Positions 37,645-48,738 of a stretch of DNA of 64,000 nt are shown one piece after another. Under the pieces are notes generated by a model that saw nothing but the letters and a program-made list of their open reading frames with translations, was not told the origin of the DNA and ran no database searches. Origin of the DNA: Mytilisepta virgata (Eukaryota > Mollusca > Bivalvia > Mytilida > Mytilidae); assembly GCA_028015205.1 (NCBI GenBank), contig CM051513.1, forward strand, positions 49,294,841-49,358,840, given 5' to 3'. How positions within the stretch are numbered: position 1 is the first letter of the stretch; each line of letters starts with the position of its first letter. The position numbers were made by a program, and so were the translations under genes.

Positions 37645-38530
37645 TTAGCAACACTTTCGATTACAATATGTCAAAGGCCTTTTCAAGGAGACGTGCTTGT
37701 ATTTTGAGTACATGTTTGAATTTGTGAAGATAATATAAGCATTTTTAATTTCTAAACAATGGACATTGGGAAACAAATCATACGTACAAATAAAATAATC
37801 AATAACACTTGTTTGTCTACAAGTATAAAGACTTTCCATATCTCCTTTCACCATTCCATTCAAAATAAAGAGGTTATTATTTCTGCAAAGATCTAGTAGT
37901 AAATTTCCATATGTATTTTTAGAAACATCTTTACTTGACCTGTATTTATTCATGGTTAATAAATGGAAAGAATTAGCCATATTTTCAGGTATATTATTCA
38001 CCTCTTCGTGAAAATTACACGAAAATCATAAATAACTAAGCCTGTACCAACTCTGGCATTAAACTCACCGTTTAACAAAACATACTTAAAACTGGAACAA
38101 AATCGTAAATATTCTTGTTCTATTTCATTAAACACCTCTTGTTCTTTATATACAGAATTTTCATGTGGAATATATACATTTCCAATAAGTAGATCACTGT
38201 CTAAATTCAAGTATTCTGACGAGATTTTGAACCAAAATATATGTTTACTACTAGTGTCTATATGACTGACAAATTTGTCTAACTCGTTTTTATATCCGAA
38301 AGCAATCTCACCTGATTTTACCTTAGTCTTTGATTTACGGTTTTTGAATTCCGGGATAAACACATTATCAAAATCGCTTGTTTTTGTCTCATTTAAACAT
38401 ATAAAATCATAGCGATTAATTACATCTACAAATTCTGGATATTGGAGTCTACGTATTACACCGCAACAATTCAATAATAAACAATTTACAGCTGACATTA
38501 CATTAATGTTATTGTCTGTAACACAGTTTT
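37645..38530 (-). pseudogene. LINE ORF2 fragment: APE-type endonuclease domain, frameshifted
   Basis: The minus strand encodes LNCCGVIRRLQYPEFVDVIN, YDFICLNETK and YVLLNGEFNARVG. After a frameshift near 38,000 it reads GNLLLDLCRNNNLFILNGM and then YTCRQTSVIDYFI. These are the endonuclease motifs of non-LTR retrotransposons (…NE.., GDFNARVG, then SxIDYF). The D of GDFNA is E here. No reverse transcriptase follows below 37,645. The copy therefore holds the 5' half only and is dead. Confidence 0.85.
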
Positions 38531-38559
38531 CTTTAGCATCTGGGTTTCTCTCTGCAGGA

Positions 38560-39289
38560 TTCCTATCGGTCATTACGTGGAGTAGACACTCGGCGACGCT
38601 TGCGATCAGACCGGCCATTTGTAGTTTCATGTCCATGAAATGAAGTTTTATCTGTTGTTGATTGCTGTTCATCGTACACTTTTCCATCAATATACAATAT
38701 GTCTCTGATTAGCTTCACTTGGTGTCCTTCCTCACGCTTTTGTTTCATTATCAGATATAGGCTACGACTTGCTTGCTCTTTGACGTCAGGGAACTGCTGG
38801 TTGACGATATATATGGTTTGCCTTTCAGTCTAAATGTATTAGAAAGCACCCTCGAAAGATCTGTGAAATAAATAAATCGTGCCATTATTGGCCTCGGCTT
38901 CCCTCTTCTACCTCAAATCGGTGAACTTTGCAAGTTGGCTTCTGTTTCGTTTGATTTCTTTTTGATAGATTCTATTTCTCTGTCAATAATTCCATGGTCT
39001 CTTTTAATCTGAATTATGCTTGTTTCCCCTATGTTACACCTGTCGTTTAAGCGCGGAATTTTTGTTTCAATTTCATTAACTTTTAATTTTAAATCATTGA
39101 AATCTTTTAATAAGTTTTCTTATGATTTCATTAATTTGTGTTATTGGAGCAACGTCTTTTTCATTTTTTGTTAGTCTGTCTTCCATTCCAGTCAAGGGTT
39201 TAAAAACTTGATCTAGTGTCACTTCACTTTGACTTTCCTCTCCGTAGAGTACGTTCCGGCTCTAGTTCGGAACCTCAGAAGTGCTCATT
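38560..39289 (-). pseudogene. LINE ORF1 remnant, coiled-coil type
   Basis: Upstream of the endonuclease fragment on the same strand, an ATG at 39,289 opens a frame with an early TAG. It then reads LDQVFKPLTGMEDRLTKNEK and, after a shift, LKVNEIETKIPRLNDRC and a lysine/glutamate-rich segment. Its end contains KLIRDILYIDGKVYDEQQ. The heptad-like spacing and the position suggest ORF1 of the same LINE. Confidence 0.6.
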
Positions 39290-39892
39290 GTTAATTAATT
39301 ACAGTGGTACTCGTATTGACCCTCACTTTCCGTGTTAATCTTTCAGATTACTGTTCAATCTTGGCTACAGATCGTTTAGGGAGGTCTCTCTGGAGTTTTC
39401 ATTACATCATTAAATGTTTAATATCAACTATTAAAAAGACTAAATTTCGTAAATCGTAAATCTAAAGCTACTTATACTTATACGGGATGAAAAGTCCCCA
39501 CAGTATTACTTAGAAGTATATGTAAAATACGCTCAACATCCGCTTATGTTTTATAGATAAGTAATGACTTAGCTGACGAGCGAAGCAATATCCATCCTTC
39601 ATCTTACATTCGTAACCTCTCTACACAAAAAGCTAGCCACAATAAGATTGCAAATTAATAGGTTTTCATGAAAATCACCCCATAATTGTCTCCCCTTTAA
39701 TCCTGGTGTTTATTAGAAACTAAATTCTTATTCCCGCACTTTCCAAAAAGATTTGTTTTCTTTACATATACCAATTAAAAGATCATAATTTCACAGTGGG
39801 CGAATTTCGAAAATTGTGGCCTAGTCTCCGATCCTTTTTAAGCTTTATTTCTTTACAGGATCGATTGCTGATATGTTTTCTGATAATTTTTG

Positions 39893-40104
39893 TTAGACTG
39901 TATAGCATTCATGAAACATTTTTGGATGTGCGAAATATATTTTGGCGCTAATAGAGAGAATTTGGAAACCAAAAGGGTACATCAATTTCTCTGATTTCAT
40001 TGCAACTTTTCTAATATGTTCAAACACTTCCATTTCTCTTTTGTTTAGTGATGTTTGGCTACTTCCTGTGCACTTGATGTGGAACCACACCGGGTCATAC
40101 ATAG
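39893..40104 (-). CDS. Unrecognised gene, terminal exon
   Basis: The minus-strand exon follows the acceptor GCATTTTAG and runs to a stop at 39,893. It encodes MYDPVWFHIKCTGSSQTSLN, a charged helix (KREMEVFEHIRKVAMKSEK) and LSISAKIYFAHPKMF near the end. I do not recognise a family. Its entry phase (1) matches the exit phase of the candidate exon at 40,994, so a two-exon gene is possible. Composition looks coding, but there is no domain to confirm it. Confidence 0.4.
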
Positions 40105-40993
40105 CTAAAATGCAAAACAATTATATTATATTCATTTTGAGAGATTGGAATGAATTATGATTATTTACAAACCCGGTTTGCGTCTTCCATGTGTTCAGAA
40201 TAAGTGTGGAATATTTCAGAAGTGAAAGATTTATGGAGTTTACTTCAGAAATTATTGCGTGTATTTATTATTGCGATTTTGTCATTTTAGACCAAAGTGC
40301 GATTTTAATTTTTACGATATTGAGAAAAATCCCGCTTCATTTATATAAAAAAATCCAAAATGCTAGTTTAAATTATTGCGATTACAACCCCGTCGCATTT
40401 TTCGCAATAATAAAAACATCGCAATAATTTACGAATTTAAAGTATTACACAAACTAGGTACCCTTCGTAATGACTAAGTTCAACAAATGTCTTCTCAAAT
40501 ACTCCAAAAGGGGAGATGCGCATCTCCAATGAGTTTTCTGATTACACACACTAGGTACCCTATTCTGTAACGGATGGAGTAACCAGACTCTTAAACCTGC
40601 TTCCGCCTTCGACGACGCAGGTAAAACGAGTAATAACTGTAACAGTGAACTGTTACGAAGTCTCCCAAACGAAGTAACTGATATTTCGAATGCCTTACAT
40701 TGTATTCAATAAATTATTTGTTTTTCAGAGACTGAAAAGGGGGAATTGTTTAAATATAGTTTATGCATACATAATGGAGAGGTTACATGAAAATCGTGAT
40801 ATGGGTATTTTTTGTGACCCGAGTTTTAAAGTCATACAATGTCACACTTGATCAACTTTTGCTTGTCGACATGCTGCATTGACAGAGATATATTCCAACA
40901 TTTCTGAACCGTTTACGAGAACTTTTTTTATTGTATGGTGTAATAAAATGTATTCGGTTTCATTAAATAAAAAAATAGAAAAACATTTCTTAC

Positions 40994-41081
40994 CTGCCGT
41001 GATAAGTCCTCCCAAAATTTGAATCATAATTATATAAAATGGCAACACAACAAGAATTTGTTTTAATTTATGACCAAGCAA
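40994..41081 (-). CDS. Unrecognised gene, possible signal-peptide exon
   Basis: The minus-strand frame reads KQILVVLPFYIIMIQILGG and then LITAG, ending at CACGGCAG|GTAAGA. The hydrophobic run would serve as a signal peptide or membrane segment. The only ATG in frame is internal (MIQILGG), and an in-frame stop lies above 41,090, so the true start may lie in another exon. Phase 1 at the donor fits the exon at 40,104. Confidence 0.35.
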
Positions 41082-41099
41082 ATGAAATAATATCTATTT

Positions 41100-41890
41100 T
41101 TACACATTATATCTGATACTTTGATTTCTTCCTTGTATCAATATTATATAAAATCTACAATATGATGTAAGGACAGAAAATAAAATAATTAAAAGGTAAG
41201 ACACCACATTAATAATGAAAAATTATCGGAGTTGCTCATTAAATCTATCTATAAAGAAAAACAACTTTTTTTATCACAAGAACACCCACAACAAAGAAAA
41301 AAAAAACAATAACTGGATAGGCATGATCCCAGGTCTGTAGCAATACCCTGCAAAAATGCATTTAACGGGATAACAAAAATAAACATGTATTACATTTAAA
41401 TTTGAGATTGACGGGCTTACAGTTTGAAAAATTACACTATAGCACACCCACCAAATCGCAGAATGAAATCAGTGTCATCTTTTGATAGATATCATCCTGA
41501 AACAAAATTTCTTCTCCTAGTAAGTAACCTTGTCGACTTTTTACCCACTGGAGTCAATAACAACAGGATTTTTCTCTTTTATTTTCATTCATTTGCGTAA
41601 GGGCGAGGCAAAATTCAACTTATACATATAAAAATGTAAGGATATGGGGTAAGCATTAATGAACTTATAATGGCCCCTTTGACCGTTTCATTTTGGAAAC
41701 GGTGAAAGATACAAAAAATAAATAAATAGAAAAACATTCTGCAGTAACTTTTTGGGGTTTTTTCACGAGGAATCATTTTTTAAGGTCTTGATCATGTGCA
41801 TAATGATTATCCCGGCCAGCAGTTTCGAATCTATTCAGAAACATTGGTGATGCATCCAGTGATTAAAGGGGTGGGACATGAACTCTGAGG
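41100..41890. other. No gene seen
   Basis: AT-rich sequence without a supported feature. Confidence 0.4.
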
Positions 41891-41899
41891 ATATCTGAG

Positions 41900-42850
41900 C
41901 TTTTCACAAAGAATAAAAAATGTTATAATTAAGGGCCAAGCATCTCAATGTCTATTTTAATTTTTTACTAGAAAATGGCCCCATTCCCCTGACAATGTGT
42001 AAAATAATTTATTGCGTCTCCTTATAAGCAATAAGTAATATATGTGGTTACGGGGTATGGAGTTAAATGGTTTATGAGATTTGAACATTGCGTATTAAAA
42101 CGTGTTAAAGGGATAAACATTTTTACGGATTTTGAAATAAATAAAAAAATACTGATTTGAGGGACGAGGTTTTTATCAATCTGTTTGTCTTGTTATATTG
42201 TTGCGGGATGGGGATTTCAACGGTTTATGAGATAGTGGGACATTATTGATTTGATGGGAGTGGTGATAACCCCCTGGTGAAGCGAGGTACGTGTCATCTG
42301 GTGCGTTTTACCGTCGTTAATAAGAAAATATATGGTTTAAGGGTGGGGATTTTAACGGTTTATGAGATAATTGAACCTTATTGAGTTGATGGGAGTGGTG
42401 ATAACCCCCTGGGGAAGCGAGGTATGTATCATTTGGTGCGTCTGACCATGGGGAATAAGAAACATATGGTTTAGGTGTGAGGATTTTAACGGTTCTTGAG
42501 ATAATTGAACATTATTGATTTGATGGGAGTGGTGATAACCCCCTGGGGAAGGGAGGTATGTTTCATTTAGTGAGTCTTACCACGGAGAAAAAGAAAATAA
42601 ATGGTTTAGGGATTTAAACGGTTTATCAGATAATTGGACATTATTGATTTATGGTGGCGAGGATCACTCTACTGAAAGAATGGGATACATGTCATTTAAT
42701 GCTACTTGTTACGGAGAATTAATAAAATATATGATTTTAAGCTATTGATTTTAATTGCATACGAAATTTTTCAAAATTTTCGACTTTGGGGGGTAGGGAT
42801 GACCCCCTAGAGGAACAAAGTATATATAATGTAATAGGTGTTGTCACGGT
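41900..42850. repeat. About 135-bp tandem array
   Basis: Units with TTGATGGGAGTGGTGATAAC and CCCCTGG.GAAG.GAGGTA start near 42,251, 42,386 and 42,520, with more diverged copies on both sides. The spacing is about 134-135 bp. Confidence 0.8.
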
Positions 42851-43143
42851 GTATAATAAAATATATGATATGAAATGGCTATTGGTGACTCTCGTAGAGT
42901 TTTTCGATGAAAAAAATATTCCCCATAGGGGCCTATAGTAAACCCTAGCCTCTTTGAACTGCTCATTATACGTCTCAGTGACCCCCATCAAAAATGAATA
43001 TTATTAGCCACATCTAGAAAAATTGATCTTTCATCAATGAAAACCTCAGATCCATATCTCTGACGGTTACTGAGAACTCGAACGAACAATATCGGAGAGG
43101 AAGAAAAAAAAATGTTCGATAAAAATCACAAATCAAAATCTAT

Positions 43144-43170
43144 AAGTCTCCCACTTCGTTTGGGAGACTT
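43144..43170. repeat. Perfect 10-bp hairpin
   Basis: AAGTCTCCCA and TGGGAGACTT are separated by seven bases. A related AAGTCTCCCAAACGAAGT occurs at 40,658, in an area with another short palindrome (GTAACAG...CTGTTAC, 40,639-40,656). No function is assigned. Confidence 0.5.
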
Positions 43171-43294
43171 AAAAATGCTCTGACATATTCGTCATTAGGA
43201 ATTCAGTGTACAAAACCCCCTCGTTGATTTAATTTGCCATTCAAGACACATAAACGGGAACAAAACCATTAAATACCAGGAGCGTTTTTTTTAC

Positions 43295-43385
43295 TTACGC
43301 GGCCACATTTGTCAGAGGTCCAGAAGCCGGACAGAATTCTGAACGGGGACCCTCTAAGGACCATTGCGTTAAACTTTGTTTTATT
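43295..43385 (+). repeat. Fragment of the 168-bp array family
   Basis: CCGGACAGAATTCTGAACGG and CCTCTAAGGACCATTGCG match the units at 13.8-14.9 kb. Confidence 0.6.
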
Positions 43386-43504
43386 TGCATTTTGGTTCGG
43401 AGAATATCTTATAAACAATTTAGTTTTACTGTAACTAATAAACCTTTTAAAACTTTAAAGCTGTGCTTGGTAGTTTATTTGGTTTTCGTGTTTGTGCTTA
43501 TTCG

Positions 43505-43705
43505 TTAGTTAATTGGAGTTTTACGTCACTTTAAGCGTGAAATTGGGCTATTTAAATCTTTTCTATTTGTAGATATAAATATCTTCTATCGAAACCAATT
43601 GACAAATAGAAAAACTGTCAATCTTTGTCGGAACGCTTTTCCTATAAAAACTGACCGCCACAAAATAGCTAAAAACTGAAGATGTCGCAAAACCCCAAAT
43701 AAATC
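43505..43705. repeat. Degraded SINE remnants
   Basis: TTGGAGTTTTACGTCACTTT (reverse tail) and CCTATAAAAACTGACCGCCA...CAAAACCCCAAATAAATCAAA (forward body and tail) resemble the SINE at 23.5 kb. They face each other, as in the snap-back at 25.8 kb. Confidence 0.5.
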
Positions 43706-44406
43706 AAACATAAATACAATGAAAAAGTATTAAACATAGAGCAGAGTGCCCGAGCCAATTCTATAGAAGCCATCGGACGTCAAAAGAATCTCGGATTGTT
43801 TTAGATTAATATACAATGTGATATTATGGTACATTGGAATATGAAAAGTATTGTATTTATATAGGAACTGAGAGATCACTTTTTATGGATCATTGAAATA
43901 ATATTTGTAATTTCACTTTCAATAATTTTCAATAATGAAGAAAAAATTCAAATTATCCAATTAACCTTTATTTCGTAAACCTGGGAATTACAGCGGTATA
44001 TCTGTAGAAGTTAATTTTCAGAGCGTTAAGAAATACATTAGGAGATATATACATTTGTAAGTGATGGACAGAAATATGCCCGAAACAACTTACATAGCTA
44101 TTACATGCACATATAATATGAATTGCTAATATTCTAGTTTACGTTTTCTAAACCCTTCACTTATATAAGAACAAGTTTATCTATTTTTCATCAAATTTGG
44201 GTCATTGGGCATTTTTTAACTTATACTTTTCGATCAAAAGGGCATGTTTCCCTTTACGATAAATAAAAGTGCATAAACTGTCCAGAAATTTAGTTTGAGA
44301 AATGTACATGCAACTGAGTAGTGGAACCATATGCTGTTGTTTTTATTAATGAGTCTGTAAGCTTTAACCCGGTTTTCTTGCATGAAAAAATATGGCAATT
44401 AGTTTG

Positions 44407-44412
44407 CATAAT
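44407..44412. repeat. 6-bp target-site duplication, left
   Basis: CATAAT lies immediately before the left terminus AGTAGTATG. The same six bases follow the right terminus at 58,384-58,389. Sequence outside differs completely on the two sides. Confidence 0.88.
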
Positions 44413-44456
44413 AGTAGTATGTGGGCACAGTTCAGGTCGTATTTGAGGTGGAGCTA

Positions 44457-44855
44457 CCGGAAGTGACGTCAACCGGAAATGACGTCACCGGAAGTGACGT
44501 GACCGGAACCGGAAGTCAGGTGACCGGAACCGGAAGTGATTTTTGCGCGCATGCGCAACCGGAAGTGACGTGTTTTTCCGCCATTTGTTGACCGAAGTGA
44601 CGTAAGTCACGTGCTAGGACCCGGATGTGTCTTCTGCGCATGCGTAGGCGGAACAGGAAGTACCCGGAAGTGGTTTGCGCAACCGGAAGTAGGGTGTTTT
44701 TTCCGCCCTTTGTTGACGGTAGTGACGTAAGTCACGTGGTAGGACCCGGATGTGTGGTCTGCGCATGTTTGGGCGGAACCGGAAGTGGTTGGTGCAACCG
44801 GAAGTAGTGGGTTTTCTCCATTGACGGAAGTGACGCAAGTCACGGACCCGGATGT
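44457..44855. promoter_or_regulatory. Left terminal ETS/CRE/NRF1/E-box motif cluster
   Basis: The terminal 400 bp of the left arm repeat CCGGAAGTGACGT (ETS site fused to a CRE half or full site, as in CCGGAAGTGACGTCA). They also contain GCGCGCATGCGCA and TGCGCATGCG (NRF1-like) and AAGTCACGTG (E-box with CRE spacing). Such composite motifs are typical of strong TATA-less animal promoters. The left end has about 50 bp more of the motif than the right end. Confidence 0.65.
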
Positions 44856-44861
44856 GCCATG

Positions 44862-45565
44862 CTTGACCAGATTGAATTATCTCCCCTTTTCCCGCACTTC
44901 TCGGTCGTCTCTGGATCTTTCATCGGTCTCTAGGGACTGATACTCTCACTGTTATGTCGAAGTCCGAGGCTATACGTTTGGATTATCTCCCTTTTCCCGC
45001 ACTTCTCGGTCGTCTCTGGATCTTTCATCGGTCTGATACCCTCACTGTTATGTCGAAGTCCGAGAGTATACGAAGTACACTATTGGATTATCTCCCCTTA
45101 TCCCGCTCTTTTCATTTGGGGGTATTTTCTGTGAGGACCAAAGGTAGGATTGGATTATGTCCCCTTACCTCCAAGTGATGCTTGTCACCAATGGAGTGGT
45201 GTCCTTAGCAACTGCCTTAGCGGCGGTCCATTTCTATGATGCACTTCGTTTCTCTTCTCTTGCTCTATCCCGCTCCTCGCTGCTCTTCTCTTGCTCCGTG
45301 CTGCTCATCGCTACTCAGGCTTGTTGCTGTTCGTCATCGCTGCTCTTCTCTTGCTCTTTGCTGCTCAACGCTGCTCTGCACTGTACTCAGACCTGAAAGC
45401 ACCCTAAAGACAATCGTTTACCCTAACACTAGTACCACTTCAAATTCATAAGGGATTGAGCCAGATTGAATTATCTCCCTTTTCCCGCTCTTCTCGGTCG
45501 TCTCTGGATCTTTGATTGAATTATCTCCCCTTATCCCGCTCTTTTCATCTGTGAGTGATGTTTTC
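44862..45565. repeat. Left subterminal repeats with E2F-like sites
   Basis: Several direct copies of GAATTATCTCCC..TTTTCCCGC followed by TCTCGGTCGTCTCTGGATC. TTTTCCCGC matches the E2F consensus and occurs at 44,887, 44,992 and 45,480. The mirror copies are in the right arm. Confidence 0.6.
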
Positions 45566-45817
45566 TGTGAGGACTAGGATTGGATTATGTCCCCTTACCT
45601 CAAGTTGATGCTTGTCACCGCTCAATGGAGGGGTGTCCTTAGCAACGGCGGTCTATTTCATTGCTCTATGCTTCGCTTCTCTTCGCTTCTCCATGCTGCT
45701 CATCGCTAATAATGACTATATTCACCTGCTGATTTAAGATTCTTGGGGTTACTTGTCGGTGTTTTCGCTGCTGCTTCTGCTCCTGCTGCTTGTTGGTGTT
45801 CGTCATTGCTGCTCTTA

Positions 45818-47345
45818 TCTTGTTCATCGCTGTTTTTCTCGTGCTCTTTGCTGCTTATCGCTGTTTTTCTCTTGTTCTTTGTTGCTCATCACTGTTTTTC
45901 TCTTGCTCTTTACTGCTCATCACTGTTTTTCTCTTGTTCTTTACGTCTCATCGCTGTTTTTCTCTTGCTCGTTACTGCTTATCGCTGTTTTTCTCTTGGT
46001 TTTTGTAGCTCATCGCTGTTTTTCTCTTGCTCTTTACTGCTCATCACTGTTTTTCTCTTGTTCTTTACTGGTCGTCACTGTTTTTCTCGTACTCTTTGCT
46101 GCTCGTCGCTGTTTTTCTCTTGCTCGTTACTGCTTATCGCTGTTTTTCTCTTGGTTTTTGTAGCTCGTCGCTGTTTTTCTCGTGCTCTATGCTGCTCGTC
46201 GCTGTTTTTCTCTTGTTCTTTGCTGCTCGTCGCTGTTTTTCTCTTGTTCTTTGCTGCTCATCGCTGTTTTTCTCTTGTTCTTTGTAGCTCATCGCTGTTT
46301 TCCACGTGCTCTTTGCTGCTCATCGCTGTTTTTCTCTCGTTCTTTACTGCTCATCGCTGTTTTTCTCTTGGTTTTTGTAGCTCGTCGCTATTTTTCTCGT
46401 GCTGTTTACTGCTCGTCGCTGTTTTTTCTCTTGGCCTTTACTGCTTATGGCTGTTTTTCTCTTGCTCTTTACTGCTCATCACTGTTTTTCTCTTGTTCTT
46501 TACTGCTTATCGCTGTTTTTCTCTTGGTTTTTGTAGCTCATCGCTGTTTGTCTCTTGCTCTTTACTGCTTATCGCTGTTTTTCTCTCGCTCTTTGTTGCT
46601 CATCGCTGTTTTTCTCTTGGTTTTTGTTGCTCGTCACTGTTTTTCTCGTGCTGTTTACTGCTCGTCGCTGTTTTTTCTCTTGTTCTTTGTTGCTCATCAC
46701 TGTTTTTCTCTTGCTCTTTACTGCTCATCACTGTTTTTCTCTTGTTCTTTACTGCTTATCGCTGTTTTTCTCTCGCTCTTTGTTGCTCATCGCTGTTTTT
46801 CTCTTGGTTTTTGTTGCTCGTCACTGTTTTTCTCGTGCTGTTTACTGCTCGTCGCTGTTTTTTCTCTTGTTCTTTGTTGCTCATCACTGTTTTTCTCTTG
46901 CTCTTTACTGCTCATCACTGTTTTTCTCTTGCTCTTTACTGCTCATCGCTGTTTTTCTCTTGCTCTATGCTTCTCATCGCTGTTTTTCTCTTGTTCTTTG
47001 TTGCTCATCACTGTTTTTCTCTTGCTCTTTACTGCTCATCACTGTTTTTCTCTTGTTCTTTACTGGTCATCGCTGTTTTTCTCTTGCTCTTTACTGGTCA
47101 TCGCTGTTTTTCTCTTGCTCTATGCTTCTCATCGCTGTTTTTTCTCTTGTTCTTTGTTGCTCATCACTGTTTTTCTCTTGCTCTTTACTGCTCATCAATG
47201 TTTTTCTCTTGTTCTTTACTGGTCATCGCTGTTTTTCTCTCGTTCTTTACTGCTCATCGCTGTTTTTCTCTTGCTCTTTACTGCTTATGGCTGTTTTTCT
47301 CTCGCTCTTTGTTGCTCATCACTGTTTTTCTCTTGTCCTTTGTTG
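45818..47345. repeat. 31-bp minisatellite, left arm (about 49 units)
   Basis: Unit of the form TGCTCATCGCTGTTTTTCTC with TTGCTCTTTAC. The unit has no stop codon in any plus-strand frame, and because 31 is not a multiple of three the frames rotate. As a result three overlapping ORFs, one 678 codons long, run through it, giving a 31-residue Cys/Phe/Leu/Ser repeat. No ATG-led gene or splice site supports translation. Scattered half-units also lie in the flanks (45,240-45,390, 47,450-47,660). Confidence 0.93.
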
Positions 47346-47857
47346 TTCATCGCTACTCCTTACCTTACTCGCGTGCTTATTTCGTTTTTTGGGGCTACTT
47401 GTCTCTGTTTTCGCTGCCACTACTGCTCCTGCTGCTTTTTGCTGTTCGTTATCGCTGCTCTTCTCTTGCTCATCGCTGTTTTTTCTCTTGCTCATCGCTG
47501 ATCCTTTCTTGTTCTTTGCTGCTCATCCCTACTCAGGGCCTTACTCGCGTGCTCATTTCTGCTCATCTCTTGCTCATCGCTGCTCACAACTGCTCTTCTC
47601 TTGCTCATTGCTGCTCATCACTGCTCATCGCTGCTCTTCTCTTGCTCTTTGCTGCTCATCCCTACTCAGGACCTTACTCGCGTGCTCATTTCGCTCCTGC
47701 TGCTGCTACGCAAGGAATGGGGTTTACTGCTGATGATCGGAAGGCCACTCGGTACTCATGTTGTCGGTTTGATTGGTAGATCAAGACTGATCGATGTGAT
47801 TGTATACTGGGATATTTATCGACGACAAACACAAATGAAACAGTTTCATATTTTATT

Positions 47858-48376
47858 TTACATTTTTACAAAATCTACATCAGTCAATGTTTTAAGTTCT
47901 GGTTCTTTCTCTTCAAACAAAGGTATGATCTTCTTCAGTTCTTGCCATTCGTAAGGACTCAGCGTTATACCTCTCTTGGTTGGCTGTAAAGTCAGTTCTC
48001 CGTTAGGCACGAAATATTTTCTGATGTGAATGATAGGATAGGGTGCTTTAATGATGACATAAACATCTTCTCCCAGATGATATGTCCAGTCCACCGGTTC
48101 TTTGTCCTTGATTCTGGTGATCAGGTCGTCCACCACTTCTGTAGTACTGCACAACATTTTCCACTGCATTAACGACAGGCTGACTCCAGTCTTTGTGGGC
48201 ACTGTTTCACTTTCCCAACATCTCAAATCTACTCTTTTACTTCCATTCCATTCTGTGAGTTCAGCATAACGTCCTCCACCCAGTAGTACTTTCAAAGGAA
48301 TATTGGAATCTGTCATGGCGTCTTGGACGATATCTCGCTTGGTCTGGTCTTTGGTTTTCTTTTCTTTACGTGGCAT
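47858..48376 (-). CDS. Double PC4 (p15/SUB1-like) protein, left-arm copy
   Basis: The ATG at 48,376 gives 172 residues. A basic start (PRKEKKTKDQTKRD) is followed by two PC4-like units. Residues 34-78 contain GGRYAELTEWNGSKRVDLRC and TGVSLSLMQWKML. Residues 101-155 contain IIHIRKYFVPNGEL and KRGITLSPYEWQELKKII. The second unit is the closer match to PC4 (RK+F...GEL.P.K+GI+L....W..L). PC4 domains bind single-stranded or melted DNA and act as transcription coactivators. Two in one chain could mimic the usual dimer (inference). AATAAA (minus strand, 47,857-47,852) directly abuts the stop, and the promoter at 48,417-48,384 is well formed. Essentially identical to the right-arm copy. Confidence 0.84.
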   Translation of the reverse strand: MPRKEKKTKDQTKRDIVQDAMTDSNIPLKVLLGGGRYAELTEWNGSKRVDLRCWESETVPTKTGVSLSLMQWKMLCSTTEVVDDLITRIKDKEPVDWTYHLGEDVYVIIKAPYPIIHIRKYFVPNGELTLQPTKRGITLSPYEWQELKKIIPLFEEKEPELKTLTDVDFVKM

Positions 48377-48383
48377 ATCGGCT

Positions 48384-48417
48384 GACTGATTCTTCTTCTT
48401 GCTGGTCTATTTATATA
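48384..48417 (-). promoter_or_regulatory. Core promoter of left PC4 gene (TATA + initiator)
   Basis: On the minus strand TATATAAATAG (48,417-48,407) is followed 30 nt later by the initiator TCAGTC (48,389-48,384). The ATG is 8 nt further on. The spacing matches the standard TATA-initiator distance, so the 5' UTR would be about 11 nt. Confidence 0.72.
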
Positions 48418-48502
48418 CATATATTTGTGAAGATGGATTGGATTGGTTCTTATATTATGAAACGTGAAACAGGATTGGCTATCTTTCCGACATCGTGATT
48501 GG

Positions 48503-48733
48503 TTAACTTCTCCCGTTCCGATTGGTCGAAAATCTGACATTTTCATTGGTCAATTCCAACCGTTTCGATAGATCAACACGATGGTACACTGTCCAAATAT
48601 GTGGCGCCCAATCCGGAAACTGCTCACAATAGGTACGAGTAAACGCCGACAATACGATCAGTCTTCCTTGGTTCACCACACCGTCTTCGAACATGGCAGT
48701 GACGATTCTCTCGTATACTTGGAAGGGGTCCAT
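48503..48733 (-). CDS. Short protein with Bcl-2 BH1-like motif, left-arm copy (intact start)
   Basis: The ATG at 48,733 opens 76 codons. Residues 12-36 include MFEDGVVNQGRLIVLSAF followed by a Cys, which parallels the BH1 motif of Bcl-2-family proteins (F.DG..NWGR+V.L.AF, with the spacing used by Bax); the usual Trp is Gln. The chain is half the length of a Bcl-2 fold and shows no clear BH2, BH3 or C-terminal membrane anchor. It is therefore a truncated relative, a minimal mimic, or one exon of a longer product. The start choice rests on the TATA box and TCATTC initiator just upstream, and no earlier ATG exists in frame. If it is a true Bcl-2 relative, it would act on apoptosis control. Confidence 0.55.
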   Translation of the reverse strand: MDPFQVYERIVTAMFEDGVVNQGRLIVLSAFTRTYCEQFPDWAPHIWTVYHRVDLSKRLELTNENVRFSTNRNGRS

Positions 48734-48738
48734 CGTAC

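Noticed and set aside
45743..47779. A 678-codon protein rich in Cys, Phe, Leu and Ser
   Set aside because: It is a stop-free reading of the 31-bp minisatellite, starts at a TTG, and two other frames are equally open.
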